Below are positions 1 to 9,499 of a stretch of 64,000 nucleotides of DNA, in pieces. The DNA is taken from positions 62,001-126,000 of the forward strand of contig JANXCQ010000006.1 of the NCBI GenBank assembly GCA_025060195.1. The letters run 5' to 3'. Source of the DNA: Gemmatales bacterium. Its GTDB lineage: Bacteria; Planctomycetota; Planctomycetia; Gemmatales; HRBIN36. Made by a program: the position numbers and the translations under genes. The notes under the pieces are model-generated. The model was not told where the DNA came from and ran no database searches. It saw only the letters and a program-made list of their open reading frames with translations. The first letter of the stretch is position 1, and each line of letters starts with the position of its first letter.

Positions 1-85
1 TAGTGGGCTGGTGGACTGGCGCGAAACGGAGGACGGTAGTCGGGGAGGTTATGAAAGTAACGGGCCCATAGGCCAAAAACTTTTG

Positions 86-1228
86 TTAGGGTGATTTTCC
101 TGCAAACTCGTTGACTGCTAATCGCTTGAGTAGCGTGCCGGCGGGGCTAGCTTCACTGGGAGCAAGAACAACATCGTAACGGTCGCAGCCCGCAGCCAGT
201 TGGCGTTCCCGATTAAGGTAAATGTCGTCCCGTGCATAATCGCCAAAACGCCGGCGTTGGAATTTCACATGGCCACCAACGCAAAGAACGTTTTGCCCCA
301 GTCCCGCATGATTGGGGCTGTTTTTTGCGGACCAATGGGGGTCTTCTGCAGCTCGCAAGGGTCGATCAGCGAGTATCGGTAGGCAACCGTCATCTTGCAG
401 CGTGAGGCCACACAATCGCCGCTCTTCGTCTCGGTATCCCAAATGATAAGCGTAGCATCCGCTCAAACGACGACACCACTGTTCAAATTCTCTGGCTTGT
501 GCCTCATCTTGCGACGACGCCCATCGTAGCCATTCTTCTAGCGAAGGAGGCTCCGACGATTCTGCTACAGCACGAGAACGATTGGCAGGACAGATTACAG
601 ATAAGTCATGATCCCAAGTACCAGAGCGACGCAAGAGTAAGACGAAAGCACCAGCCCTGGCCAGGGGCCCTTGTTCTTCGGGAGCGGGAAAGGAGTAGTT
701 ATGCTGTTCGGCGTAACTGCGTAAGCAGGTATGAAATCGTCGTAGATTGTTTTGGCACGCTAGAACCCGCTCCCAGTGCTTGGCCTGAAGCAATACTGGC
801 GGAACTAAGGAAGCCACCAGGAGGGACAAGATAGCTAATACCACAAAATCTACGAGGCGCCAAGATGACCGGCCTAAATCATAAGCTGTGATGCCTTTGT
901 GAGAAGTCGGAGCCAGCGGCAAGGCATCGCTTTCGCCAAACGAGCGAGGATCATACGGAGACGGTATGGCAGACGAAACAGTCGTAGCATCGATAGAAGC
1001 GTTTACTTCGGTAACGTGGGCCACTATGGCTCGTAACGTACGATAGCGCAAACCATCGGGAAGTTCATCTTGTGGGAGATCATGCAAGCCTAAGCCATGT
1101 AGCCAATGGAGGAGAATGCTGAAGGCCTCACGCTGTTTTGGAGATTGTTCCAGCTTCAACTGAATGCGAAGTGCTTCCTCAGAATCCAGTAGGCCTAAAG
1201 CGTAGCCAATCAGATCTGCCTCCTCCAT
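86..1228 (-). CDS. Anti-sigma-like membrane protein with a prepilin/DUF1559-like C-terminal part
   Basis: Protein of 380 residues starting 3 bases after the stop of the ECF sigma gene, so the two form a sigma/anti-sigma pair. The first 70 residues are helical and acidic, with a 'YALGLLDSEEA' stretch typical of cytoplasmic anti-sigma N-termini, but there is no HxxxCxxC zinc site. One strong membrane segment lies at about 125-147. The exported half begins with CQNNLRRFHTCL and ends with SPNHAGLGQNVL followed by GGHVKF, which resembles the conserved ends of planctomycete DUF1559 (H-X9-DG) pilin-like proteins. Likely role: membrane-anchored control of the adjacent sigma factor. The signal sensed is unknown. 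The sigma pairing is inferred from context; the C-terminal resemblance is seen in the sequence. Confidence 0.6.
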   Translation of the reverse strand: MEEADLIGYALGLLDSEEALRIQLKLEQSPKQREAFSILLHWLHGLGLHDLPQDELPDGLRYRTLRAIVAHVTEVNASIDATTVSSAIPSPYDPRSFGESDALPLAPTSHKGITAYDLGRSSWRLVDFVVLAILSLLVASLVPPVLLQAKHWERVLACQNNLRRFHTCLRSYAEQHNYSFPAPEEQGPLARAGAFVLLLRRSGTWDHDLSVICPANRSRAVAESSEPPSLEEWLRWASSQDEAQAREFEQWCRRLSGCYAYHLGYRDEERRLCGLTLQDDGCLPILADRPLRAAEDPHWSAKNSPNHAGLGQNVLCVGGHVKFQRRRFGDYARDDIYLNRERQLAAGCDRYDVVLAPSEASPAGTLLKRLAVNEFAGKSP

Positions 1229-1231
1229 ACC

Positions 1232-1888
1232 CTACTCCGCACGTAGTGGCTTGGCAGGTGGTTCGGCTGATTCGGAAGCCTCAGGTGCCAGGCGTGCCTG
1301 CAGCCAGTCGTGGATACGTTTGAGCGCGACATGTAGTCGAGACTTTACCGTCCCTATAGGGATTCCCAGGATGTCTGCGATATCCTGGTATTTCAGCCCG
1401 CGAAAGTAAGCAAGCAAGACAACGGCGCGCAAAGATTCTGGCAGACTTTGGAGAGCCTGCTGAACCAATTCGGCGCGCTCCTTCTCTTCCAGGGCTTCAA
1501 AAGGTTCCCTACTGGGACCACGAAGCGACTGTAGCAATGACCCTTGAGTCTCGTATCGTTCCGATTCGACGGTACGTTCCAAGCTAGCCGCTTGACGCCG
1601 AGCGCTACGTCGTAAAGCATCGATGGCTAAGTTGGTAGCAATAGCATAGAGCCAAGGCCGCACGGCTCGACCAAGTTGATATTGTTTAGCCCGCTGCAAG
1701 ACTTGGAGGAAAGTATTTTGGAAAATATCTTCAGCTAAAATCGGATCACTCGTGAAACGACGGAGGTAGATATAGAGTTCTCTTTCGTAGCGTCGAATCA
1801 GTTCGCCTAAAGCCTCCTTGCGCCCTTTTTGGAGTTGGGCCATTAATTCTTCATCGCTCAGCTGTGCCAGATCCCACTCCTGCAACAC
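1232..1888 (-). CDS. ECF-type RNA polymerase sigma factor (RpoE-like)
   Basis: Protein of 218 residues. Region 2 spans about 28-97 and carries the core-binding/-10 recognition helices (RRFTSDPILAEDIFQNTF, then RPWLYAIATNLAIDALRR). Region 4 spans about 145-197 with the helix-turn-helix YQDIADILGIPIGTVKSRL. The linker is short, as in group 4 sigma factors. The open frame begins with GTG at 1888; the next in-frame ATG (1846) would cut into the region before domain 2, so GTG is preferred although no strong Shine-Dalgarno is visible. The membrane anti-sigma-like gene follows by 3 bases, implying co-transcription and post-translational control. Its promoter targets cannot be told from this window. 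Confidence 0.9.
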   Translation of the reverse strand: MLQEWDLAQLSDEELMAQLQKGRKEALGELIRRYERELYIYLRRFTSDPILAEDIFQNTFLQVLQRAKQYQLGRAVRPWLYAIATNLAIDALRRSARRQAASLERTVESERYETQGSLLQSLRGPSREPFEALEEKERAELVQQALQSLPESLRAVVLLAYFRGLKYQDIADILGIPIGTVKSRLHVALKRIHDWLQARLAPEASESAEPPAKPLRAE

Positions 1889-1935
1889 TGGCTACTCTTT
1901 GCTACGAGGTACTCAGAAAAAAGTTCGCACGCGAC

Positions 1936-2490
1936 TTAGTCTTTGGCAGCGATAGAGGCATTGTCGGTGAGTCGAACAGGTTGGTCAAGGGTGGCCCAGG
2001 CTCGTCGTAGGCGCTCTAACAGTTGCACGTAGGCATGACCGAACGCTTGGCAAACAATTCGCCGACTCGTCGGACCGGTAATTTGGAGGATCATCTCCAA
2101 GCGCTCCCCTGGCAAAACGGAGCGGACGCGGTCGGCCCATTCGATCAAACACACCCCATCGCCGCGAAAATATTCATGCACGCCCAGATCCTCGAAATCT
2201 CGAACCCGTGTCAGGCGGTAGGTATCGAAGTGATAAATAGGTAAGCGCCCCTCGTATTCTTGAATGAGGATGAAGGTGGGGCTATTCACCAATCGGCTGT
2301 CGGGAGTTCCCAAGGCTTCGGCGAGACAGCGTACCAGAAAGGTCTTCCCCGCCCCCAGTTCGCCGATTAGTCCGATAACAGCTCCTGGAAACAGATGCCG
2401 TGCCAACTCTTGGGCTAGTCGCTGTGTGCCCGCAGGGTCAGTTACATCACAGTGCCATGTCAGTTCTGGAAGGGCAGTATTCATACTCAT
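1936..2490 (-). CDS. tsaE: tRNA threonylcarbamoyladenosine biosynthesis ATPase TsaE
   Basis: P-loop ATPase that works with TsaB and TsaD in making the t6A base at position 37 of ANN-decoding tRNAs. The Walker A motif GELGAGKT is at residues 43-50 counted from the start chosen here, followed by SPTFILIQEY and IYHFDTYRL, and later VCLIEWADRV, all hallmarks of the TsaE family. Length is 184 residues, slightly longer than the usual 150-160 because of a C-terminal extension. The open frame reaches upstream to 2586, but those 32 residues are not part of the family fold; ATG at 2490 (or 2484) begins just before the conserved core. It sits alone between the sigma gene and the large exported protein. 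Confidence 0.9.
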   Translation of the reverse strand: MSMNTALPELTWHCDVTDPAGTQRLAQELARHLFPGAVIGLIGELGAGKTFLVRCLAEALGTPDSRLVNSPTFILIQEYEGRLPIYHFDTYRLTRVRDFEDLGVHEYFRGDGVCLIEWADRVRSVLPGERLEMILQITGPTSRRIVCQAFGHAYVQLLERLRRAWATLDQPVRLTDNASIAAKD

Positions 2491-2712
2491 ATTAGACGAA
2501 AATTCTCGCAATATCCGGTTTCCAAGAGGGTGATAAGTTCTTATTACAATTATTCCCAAACGGATTGGTCTTGTCGAATCGCTCAAGCGACAAACGCATC
2601 TGGAGGTTGACTGGAGTGGTAATCACAATACAACTAAAGTCTGTTTTGCACTAAATCCCCGTTCATAACTGATTTTTTGGATAACTCAGCGTGGCGTTGT
2701 CGAGCCAAGAGT

Positions 2713-5421
2713 TTAGTCTTGCTCACTGGCGGGAGGAGTGCGTGTATGCTGGGGAAAAGCACGGATTAGGGGTTCCACACGCAAGTCGTCAAGGTAAACG
2801 CGGCCGAGGCCGGTCAACGCCATGGTCACCACGACGGAACCTGAAGCAGGCACTTTACGAAAGAGGGTGAACTTACGCCAGGGAGTCGCACTGGTGAGGC
2901 GGAGTGCCAAAGGTTCGCCCCCTATGGAATCATACAGTAACATGCCGTCAACGCTGCCTTGGATCGGTTCGGGAACGCGTAGCCAGGCACTGATACGTAT
3001 CCAACTTCCAGGCTGCAAAGCAACTGGCGGGCTAACCAGGCCCAAATAAGTACGTTCCAGAGCGGCAGGGCGCTGATGAGGATTCTTTGGCCGCACTTCG
3101 AGCAACCAGCACGACCGCCCTTCCTTGGGTTGTTCAGTCGAGAACTCTGCTCTCATTTCAACTGCGTCGAGACTAGCCTTTTGCACCTGCCAACCGTGTA
3201 ACAAACCTGACGATGGAATCTCAAACCCGCCGTTCTCCAACAAGTTCGGGCCGACACGCGCACGGCGTATTTCCGCGACCGCTTGCCAGAATTCGGGCAG
3301 CGTGTCAAAAGCTACTGCAAACGGTAGGCAGACAGGATAATCAAGCAGCCGGACTGCCTGTTCCCAAAGTCTTCGCCTGCTGAGGCGAAGTAAGCGAAGT
3401 GCCGCTTGGCTTTGCGACCATGCCTCGAGATAGTCTAGTTGGCCCGCACGAAGCAGGGAGGCACGCGCCCGCTCCAAATGACGGCGTGCCTGATCCAAAT
3501 AAAGCCGGGTAACGCTATCAGAGAGTTGCAGCGACTGAAGTCGAGCTACTACGGACTCAGTGCGCGTGAGTTGCTCAACCCCCAGGTCATAAGCCCATTG
3601 CGCTGCCAAGTGCCTATATCGGGTGTTGGTCGCCTGAAGCTTCTCGACCATCCGTAAATCGGAGGTAAAAACCACAAGCGTGGTGAGATTGAACTCGGGG
3701 AGGGTCACCCTGACCCCACCGCCGACGCGTTCCGTGCGTAAAGCCCGCACTTGGCCAGCAGTAACTTCCCACGCTTGTGCGTCTTCGGGCACCGTTGGAA
3801 TAACTATCTGAGTGCTCTGGAAAGAGGATTGGCCCGGTACGTATTGTCCGCCAGGCCCTGTCCAAACAATCAGCGCAAGCAGCCCGGCATCACTGCGTAG
3901 GATGGCAGTCAGCAATTCAGAATGACGTTGCGGCAAAACGGTGCATTCCCGGGCCGTGGCTAAGAATGCTTCCACCATTTCCAATTCAAGATTGAGAAGA
4001 GCCAGTTGAAGTAGGCGAGCCCGTGCCAACTCTGGATCGCCAAAAGTGTCATCGGCCCAAAATGCCAGACCACGGTAACCTGCCGCTAAGGCCAGCCATG
4101 TGAGAATTCGAATGTGTTCGGGGTCAATGCTCTTGGCCGGAAACGACTGCGCAAACTCGGCCCTCATCCAATTTGGAGCATGACATTGAATCCAGGTAAA
4201 AAGGAAAGTGCCGGGGTCGGCCAAGCGGCGGCGGTGTACCAGCCAGTTGTGGTAATCCTGCAACTCGAGACCAGTATGCAACGGCCAACGGTAGGTGCCA
4301 AGCAAATCTACTTGCCGCGAATAGTCGCGCAAACCGTCCCAAGCTTCTAAAGCTAATAAAGATCGATTTCTACTGCGGAAGTCCTTGACGAAGCGGCTGA
4401 AGGATTCACCTTGCTCCGCCGACCAACCACTTCCTAGGTGCCAGGCAAGGATATTTTCGGCGAGAGCCAAACGTTCCATTTGCCGCGCAAAATTTCCGGC
4501 CACCTTGCCTTCAGCCCCAAGGCTTTCTACCAGACCAGGCCAAGAGGGTACCAACAAGAAACCGAGTTCTGCTGCTTGCCGCAGACGCTCGTCACTGGTA
4601 TCCGTTGGCACGAGCAAGGCATTGAAGCCAGCATCGCGTAACACCTGTAGCGGAGTCCCCGTGTCGCGCACGAGCCGCAATAGAAACGCTTTGTTGTTTA
4701 GATGAAGACGCTCCTGAAAAATCTCCACCCGCTGCACCACACGAACCTTGCTGGTGGGAACTGCCGTAGGCTGGGGGCCGTCGCCCGGTGATTGAGCAGG
4801 GCCAAACGTCTCACTCCAGAGCGGTCCGACTTCCAAGTCATCTATCCAAATCTCATGTACACCAGGCCCGCTATAAATGTTAAGCACGACTTGGTCAACA
4901 TATGCATCCTCGAAATTGACCTCACGAGCTAGTTCCTGCCGCAGCAGCCTTTGCACCTCCCGCACGCGTTGCGAGACTTGACGCAATTCCAAGCGCTGCC
5001 AACGTCCGACCAGTTCGTACGTATCGCCACGTAGTAACGTTGTTAGGGGGCGGTCAAGATTCTGTGGATCGCGTTCACGAGGCATGACTAACCGGGCCAT
5101 TAGCTGCGCCCCAGGACGGTTAGCTTTCACCCACACGCTCAAGGTCAATTCATCCAGTAGCACGGCTTTGCCAATGGGGTAGTAATAATGGATAAAAGTC
5201 CCCTGTTCGGCTTGAAGGCGGATATGTTCAGATTGGCGCCCCGAGTGGGCGGTTTGTGTGGTACGCTCGTGAATCCATTCTCGATGGGTAACGTCCGCCA
5301 GTCCTTTACGCCAAGCTGTTGTTGGCCCCTCGAAGCCATCGCGATGCACGTGGAGCATACTTTGAGCGGCCAAACCTAGTGCGGTCACGCTTGCGGCTAA
5401 CGTCATCGCCCAGCGAGTCAT
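2713..5421 (-). CDS. Large exported protein with glycosidase-like central domain and flanking CBM-like domains
   Basis: Protein of 902 residues. Residues 1-19 (MTRWAMTLAASVTALGLAA) form a signal peptide, so it acts outside the cytoplasm. An N-terminal beta-rich segment (about 20-200) with HSGRQSEHIRL and ends such as EIWIDDLEVG reads like a carbohydrate-binding jelly roll. A second such domain occurs at the C-terminus (ENGGFEIPS to VYLDDLRVEP). The middle has TIM-barrel-like stretches (VLRDAGFNALLVPTD, ILAWHLGSG, AGYRGLAFWADD) as in glycoside hydrolases, but no catalytic acid pair can be named. A helical region lies between. A family could not be assigned, so polysaccharide binding or hydrolysis is inferred. 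The start is fixed by GGAGG four bases before ATG 5421. Confidence 0.55.
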   Translation of the reverse strand: MTRWAMTLAASVTALGLAAQSMLHVHRDGFEGPTTAWRKGLADVTHREWIHERTTQTAHSGRQSEHIRLQAEQGTFIHYYYPIGKAVLLDELTLSVWVKANRPGAQLMARLVMPRERDPQNLDRPLTTLLRGDTYELVGRWQRLELRQVSQRVREVQRLLRQELAREVNFEDAYVDQVVLNIYSGPGVHEIWIDDLEVGPLWSETFGPAQSPGDGPQPTAVPTSKVRVVQRVEIFQERLHLNNKAFLLRLVRDTGTPLQVLRDAGFNALLVPTDTSDERLRQAAELGFLLVPSWPGLVESLGAEGKVAGNFARQMERLALAENILAWHLGSGWSAEQGESFSRFVKDFRSRNRSLLALEAWDGLRDYSRQVDLLGTYRWPLHTGLELQDYHNWLVHRRRLADPGTFLFTWIQCHAPNWMRAEFAQSFPAKSIDPEHIRILTWLALAAGYRGLAFWADDTFGDPELARARLLQLALLNLELEMVEAFLATARECTVLPQRHSELLTAILRSDAGLLALIVWTGPGGQYVPGQSSFQSTQIVIPTVPEDAQAWEVTAGQVRALRTERVGGGVRVTLPEFNLTTLVVFTSDLRMVEKLQATNTRYRHLAAQWAYDLGVEQLTRTESVVARLQSLQLSDSVTRLYLDQARRHLERARASLLRAGQLDYLEAWSQSQAALRLLRLSRRRLWEQAVRLLDYPVCLPFAVAFDTLPEFWQAVAEIRRARVGPNLLENGGFEIPSSGLLHGWQVQKASLDAVEMRAEFSTEQPKEGRSCWLLEVRPKNPHQRPAALERTYLGLVSPPVALQPGSWIRISAWLRVPEPIQGSVDGMLLYDSIGGEPLALRLTSATPWRKFTLFRKVPASGSVVVTMALTGLGRVYLDDLRVEPLIRAFPQHTRTPPASEQD

Positions 5422-5425
5422 TTCG

Positions 5426-5430
5426 CCTCC
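5426..5430 (-). promoter_or_regulatory. Shine-Dalgarno GGAGG deciding the start of the 902-residue exported protein
   Basis: GGAGG lies four bases upstream of ATG 5421. That ATG opens directly into a signal peptide, whereas the longer frame (to 5511) would bury the signal peptide behind 30 unrelated residues. Confidence 0.75.
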
Positions 5431-5666
5431 CGGCCTAAGCAGGTGTTCCCTATGGGTAATCGAACAAATCCGAGTGGGAATTCGGGTTCCTGGCTCCGCG
5501 ATACATAGCAATTGCCATGGTTTAGGGGAAGATCAGCCCTTACATAGCAGCCAAAGACGCAGGCAGGGCATCGCTGGGGAACGACCATCGTGCCCCCTAC
5601 ATCATGGAGGCGGTGGGTACGGACCTGCAGTTCTGGTGGCTCTGGCAGGAACCAATCTGGTTGCCG

Positions 5667-6650
5667 TTAGATCGTACGCACAAACTTGTTGGTGAGATCC
5701 AGATGGAACTGTTTTCCTGTTTGGATTTGCAATTCTTTGCGAGCGTCCTATTATATCGTGGGTTTTTGATTAGGCCGAACACAGGGTATGGCATCATAGA
5801 CACATCTACGACGGTGAGGATTCAGGCCAGGAACGACGTTTGCTGGCCCCCCAAACCCGCAGGATAATTTTGTCCTTCCCATCATTCATGGTGATGACGA
5901 ATCGCGTGGGACAGTTGTGGCTGCCTAAGCATGGGGCTAACGATTTGCCCACGCCAGATAGGGTGTTGCATGCCTAGCGAATCCTTGGCTGGCTACAACG
6001 GTAGCGTCTCATGCAGCAACGGTGGGGAGCACCTAGCTTCCCAACCTCATGGACTCGTGCTGCGAACCTAAGCGCCACTAAACGCAGCGCTGGCAGCCGC
6101 TGGATGCGACTCAGCGTCTTCGCAAGACAGCATAACTTCCGACAATGGCTGAACATCATGAGATCCTAAAGGCTTATTTGCGGTTACCGGTACTTACGAG
6201 GCCTGGATACCATTTTCGATCTCATGGCGTGCCATCAGCCGGGGGCAGGATTGCACGTTACGAATTTAGCGCCTCCGTTGCTTTTCGTGCTGTACTTTTT
6301 GAACTCGCTGGGTAAGCGCTTGACGAAGCGCTTCAGTGTCTAGGGGTTTGTGAAACACCCTTCCACAGTCAGACCCAAATAATCTAGGAGCATGGACATA
6401 CTATCACGGACACTGCGACTCATAACCAAGGATATCACTTCGGGCCATTCCCGACGTAACTTTTCCAAAAGCGATAAACCATCCTGCTTTGGGCGGAATC
6501 GCATCACTCATCCCAATTGGCTTCAGCCTCTGGGCAAACAATTTCAAGGCTTATTCGGCGCTGGCCGCTCCCTGTGTTGGGATGTGCTAGTACTCGCAAA
6601 GAATTTGCCGCGGTTACCGGATGTTCGTACCGTCTTCCACCTAACTGAAT
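5667..6650 (-). pseudogene. Decayed RpfG-type response regulator (CheY-like receiver followed by HD-GYP domain)
   Basis: No open frame survives, but joined minus-strand frames give a recognisable protein. Receiver part (about 6650-6266): ALKLFAQRLKP, then QDGLSLLEKLRREWPEV, then after a frameshift VFHKPLDTEALRQALTQRV with the conserved Lys-Pro, ending at a stop at 6266. HD-GYP part (about 6190-5667): a helix ending RVHEVGKLGAP at 6037-6057 (canonical LHDIGKxGxP), then LSHAIRHHHE, stop, WEGQNYPAGL (canonical HHERWDGxGYPxGL), then a stop and ILTVVDV, and after another shift ARKELQIQTGKQF. The order and a linker of about 25 codons match RpfG-type cyclic-di-GMP phosphodiesterases. Several stops, at least three frameshifts and the loss of HD and GYP residues show it is dead. 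The upstream boundary is uncertain. Confidence 0.7.
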
Positions 6651-7102
6651 AATAAGAGGATAAGCGCTATCTCTTGTGTTGTGAACCGTTGGCCAAGCCT
6701 AACGATTTACTCTGCAAACTTACCCTTGAGCTAGTTAATATCTTGGGACGGAGTCGCGTTGAATATCTCTTTGGCTAAGTCGTAATTACAAAGTAGTGGA
6801 GGCAGTCTGCCCGCACATTGCAGTATGTTGCGTCTCATGAGGCATACGTCCCGCTAAACCACAGTGCGCCCAGCGTTCGCAGCCGACTTACTAACTGCGT
6901 TGCTTAGCCTGCCTACTCCCTTCGGTAATATGAGAGTAGCGATTATCACGAAAGCGGAGGAACAAGGCTCCATCTCGGCATTTTTGTTAATAATGACACA
7001 ATCATCACGGCGTGAAAGGCCATAGGGGATGTTCTCCCAGTGCAAATTGTATCCGTTCCGAACGTGAGCCGATATCAGTTTGTGGACTCGGAGGACTAAC
7101 TT

Positions 7103-7900
7103 ATGGCGAGAGCGAGCTTCTGCGGTACTGGGTTAAGCTGGCTCGCGAGCTTAGTTTTGGTGCAGGGCTGTCATTGCTTGGGGTGGTATCATTATCACAA
7201 TTGCCATGTCTACCTGGGTACGCCGCCAGGAACTAAGACCTATGGGTTCGGGTGGTGGACAGGCTGGCCCTATGTCCCTGGTACTCCTCATGCGCCCGCC
7301 TGGTCAATACCCTTAGTTACCGCACAATACGGGACTCCCTTTTCACTAAGCGACGGCAGTGTCTCTTCAAACAATGAACCAGCACCTATGCCGCGCTTGC
7401 AGGAAGAGCCCAATAGATCTTCGCCACCCGACGGCCCAAGCCAAGACATATTGATTCCCCCTCCCCGCAAAGCATCCCCTCAATCGGAGGCCCCACCACC
7501 CGCACCGAATTCTTTTCAGGGGGATAGCAGGAATTCTTACCCCCAGTCACAGGCCTTACACCTGGAAATAGTCAGTCCCCCACAAATGACCCTTGAGCAG
7601 ACCGCCGAGCTACGTATCGTGTTGTCCAACCGCAGCGACCGAAACCTGCAGGATACAGAAGTCATCTTACACCTACCACGAGTGCTGCGAGCCCAGTCAG
7701 CACTGCCTACTCCCCACGTGCAAGACCAGCAAGTCATCTGGAAGCTCAACTCTCTCGGGCCACATGTCCGCGAGATTTTCACCGTTCAGCTCAAAGCTCA
7801 TAACACCGCTAGTGCCGCGGTATGCCACGTCAGCGTACTCGCTGCGGATGGTAATGGAGCTGCTTCGAGCTGTTCCATCCGCATCATTCCCGCGGAGTAA
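7103..7900 (+). CDS. Exported proline-rich protein with C-terminal DUF11/CARDB-like beta domain, possible lipoprotein
   Basis: Protein of 265 residues preceded by GGAGG eight bases before the ATG. A hydrophobic N-terminus (SWLASLVLVQGC) ends at Cys23 in a lipobox-like context, so it may be a lipoprotein; the Gln at -2 is unusual. Residues about 95-150 are rich in Pro, Ser and Gln and probably form a flexible spacer. The last 110 residues (LEIVSPPQMTLEQTAELRI, SDRNLQDTEVILHLP, REIFTVQLKAH) read as an Ig-like fold of the kind used in envelope adhesion modules. The gene stands alone, pointing away from the decayed response regulator. The function is unknown. Confidence 0.6.
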   Translation: MARASFCGTGLSWLASLVLVQGCHCLGWYHYHNCHVYLGTPPGTKTYGFGWWTGWPYVPGTPHAPAWSIPLVTAQYGTPFSLSDGSVSSNNEPAPMPRLQEEPNRSSPPDGPSQDILIPPPRKASPQSEAPPPAPNSFQGDSRNSYPQSQALHLEIVSPPQMTLEQTAELRIVLSNRSDRNLQDTEVILHLPRVLRAQSALPTPHVQDQQVIWKLNSLGPHVREIFTVQLKAHNTASAAVCHVSVLAADGNGAASSCSIRIIPAE

Positions 7901-7951
7901 AGCCCGCGTGGTTAGACACAAGCCTTGACGGCGGTGCGCAAGAAACAGTAC

Positions 7952-9493
7952 CTAGCGTTCCGCAGGATCACGTCCGTTGATCCAAGGACCGGCCAGTTTC
8001 AAGTTGTAATCAGGTGTCTTCACGATGCAACCAATATCGCCTGCTTGCCAGCCGATGATGTTGTTCGGCTTGCCACGTTCATGGCTCCGCTTTTCCCACA
8101 TACTAGCCCAACTACCATCATCGGGGACCGGCTTGCGCTGCGTCTTATCCCAGCGATAAACCTTGCCTGTGCGATAGCTAAGCACTCCCATACTCACGGT
8201 GGTAAATGCCGCAGCGCCTAACTCGGGTGGCGACAAAGTATCGCGTCGGCCTGAGCGCACACAATGGAGAAAATCTTCCCATAACGCAGCGGTATCGGCA
8301 TTACGGCCCTCAGGTGGCTTGCAGTCCACGAACTCCCCGCGGATGCGATCTTCCAAACGAGCCGGCGTTCCCGCACCCCCGGCAGGCTCGTCGGGAATAA
8401 TCTCGAAGCCGCCTTTGACGAATTTGATGGTACCTAAACGTCCGCGAATCGTTTCTTCAATGGGGTAGCGATTGATCATAGTCGCGGTAACGAGGAGCTG
8501 ACAACCTTCCTCATAGTCAGCGACCACCGTAGCCACATCGGGGACGTCCCGACCGTCGTACTCTAAGTAAATACCGCCCGCGCCGACCACGCGAGCAGGA
8601 TAACGTACCCCCATCGCCGCGATCAGATGCGTTACTTGGTGTACAAACAAATCTGTGAACATGCCACCTCCGAACGGCCAATAGCAACGCCATTGGGCAA
8701 ATAGCGCCCGGTCAAAGGGCAACTTGGGCCCGATAGGTTGCCCCTCGAAAACGCTAAACTGGTGCCCTAAGAACATGTCCCAATCAATCGTCTTGGGTGT
8801 CATCTCCCGCAACACCGGGTAATAGCGCCATTGTCCTTCCAAGGAATTGCGATAGTAACTGGTCTGCCCTTGGGCCACGTGGCCAATTTTACCATTACGA
8901 ATGTACTCATAAGCGATGCGCCAAGTAGGATCGGCCATCGACTGCACGCCGACGGTCATGACGCGATTGTATTTGTTCATGGCGTCCACCACGGCGTGGG
9001 CTTCATCAATCGTGCGGGTCATGGGCTTTTCGCAATAGATGTGTTTGCCAGCCGCCGCGGCGTCAATGCACATCTTGGCGTGCCAATGATCGGGCGTACA
9101 AATGCACACCACATCCACCTCAGGTAACTCCAACACCCGCCGATAATCTTTCGTCACATGCCGCGTGTCGTCGGGAGGCAATCCGCATTTCTTCGCCGAG
9201 GGATATAAACCTTGACTATAAAATCGTTTGACCACCTTACCATCGCGCACCGTCTCGTAGGTACCCTCATAACCGTCCCAGACATCACAAACCGCTACTG
9301 GTTCGACCCCTTTGTTCTGTTTCCTAAATTCGTTGATAATTTCAATATGAGCCTGGCACCGTCCGCCGGTGCCTAAAAACGCCACACCGATCCGCTCATT
9401 GGCTCCATAGAGACGGCTATACGTGCGCGCGGACAAGGCCAAGACACTAGCTCCAGCGGCTTTCAAGAAAGCGCGTCGCGGCATTCTCGGCAT
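7952..9493 (-). CDS. Tat-exported Gfo/Idh/MocA-family oxidoreductase
   Basis: Protein of 513 residues. The N-terminus PRRAFLKAAGASVLALSA is a twin-arginine-type export signal. The Rossmann NAD(P) site follows (IGVAFLGTGGRCQAHI), then CDVWDGYEG, ICTPDHWHAKM and the family's catalytic Glu-Lys-Pro (EKPMTRTIDEAH). The C-terminal alpha/beta substrate domain contains GGGMFTDLFVHQVTHL. Members act on sugars or cyclitols with a tightly bound or supplied nicotinamide; planctomycetes carry many exported copies. An upstream GTG (9508) opens the longest frame, but AGGAGG six bases before ATG 9493 shows the true start. A secreted esterase lies just upstream on the same strand, fitting polysaccharide or glycoside breakdown. 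The substrate is unknown. Confidence 0.88.
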   Translation of the reverse strand: MPRMPRRAFLKAAGASVLALSARTYSRLYGANERIGVAFLGTGGRCQAHIEIINEFRKQNKGVEPVAVCDVWDGYEGTYETVRDGKVVKRFYSQGLYPSAKKCGLPPDDTRHVTKDYRRVLELPEVDVVCICTPDHWHAKMCIDAAAAGKHIYCEKPMTRTIDEAHAVVDAMNKYNRVMTVGVQSMADPTWRIAYEYIRNGKIGHVAQGQTSYYRNSLEGQWRYYPVLREMTPKTIDWDMFLGHQFSVFEGQPIGPKLPFDRALFAQWRCYWPFGGGMFTDLFVHQVTHLIAAMGVRYPARVVGAGGIYLEYDGRDVPDVATVVADYEEGCQLLVTATMINRYPIEETIRGRLGTIKFVKGGFEIIPDEPAGGAGTPARLEDRIRGEFVDCKPPEGRNADTAALWEDFLHCVRSGRRDTLSPPELGAAAFTTVSMGVLSYRTGKVYRWDKTQRKPVPDDGSWASMWEKRSHERGKPNNIIGWQAGDIGCIVKTPDYNLKLAGPWINGRDPAER

Positions 9494-9499
9494 AGTTGA

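Noticed and set aside
6720-7045. Possible diadenylate-cyclase (DisA-like) remnant on the minus strand (CVIINKNAEME, GRTVV, AGRLPPLL, YDLAKEIF)
   Set aside because: Only short loose matches; the HDGA and RHxAA motifs are not there, so it cannot be supported.
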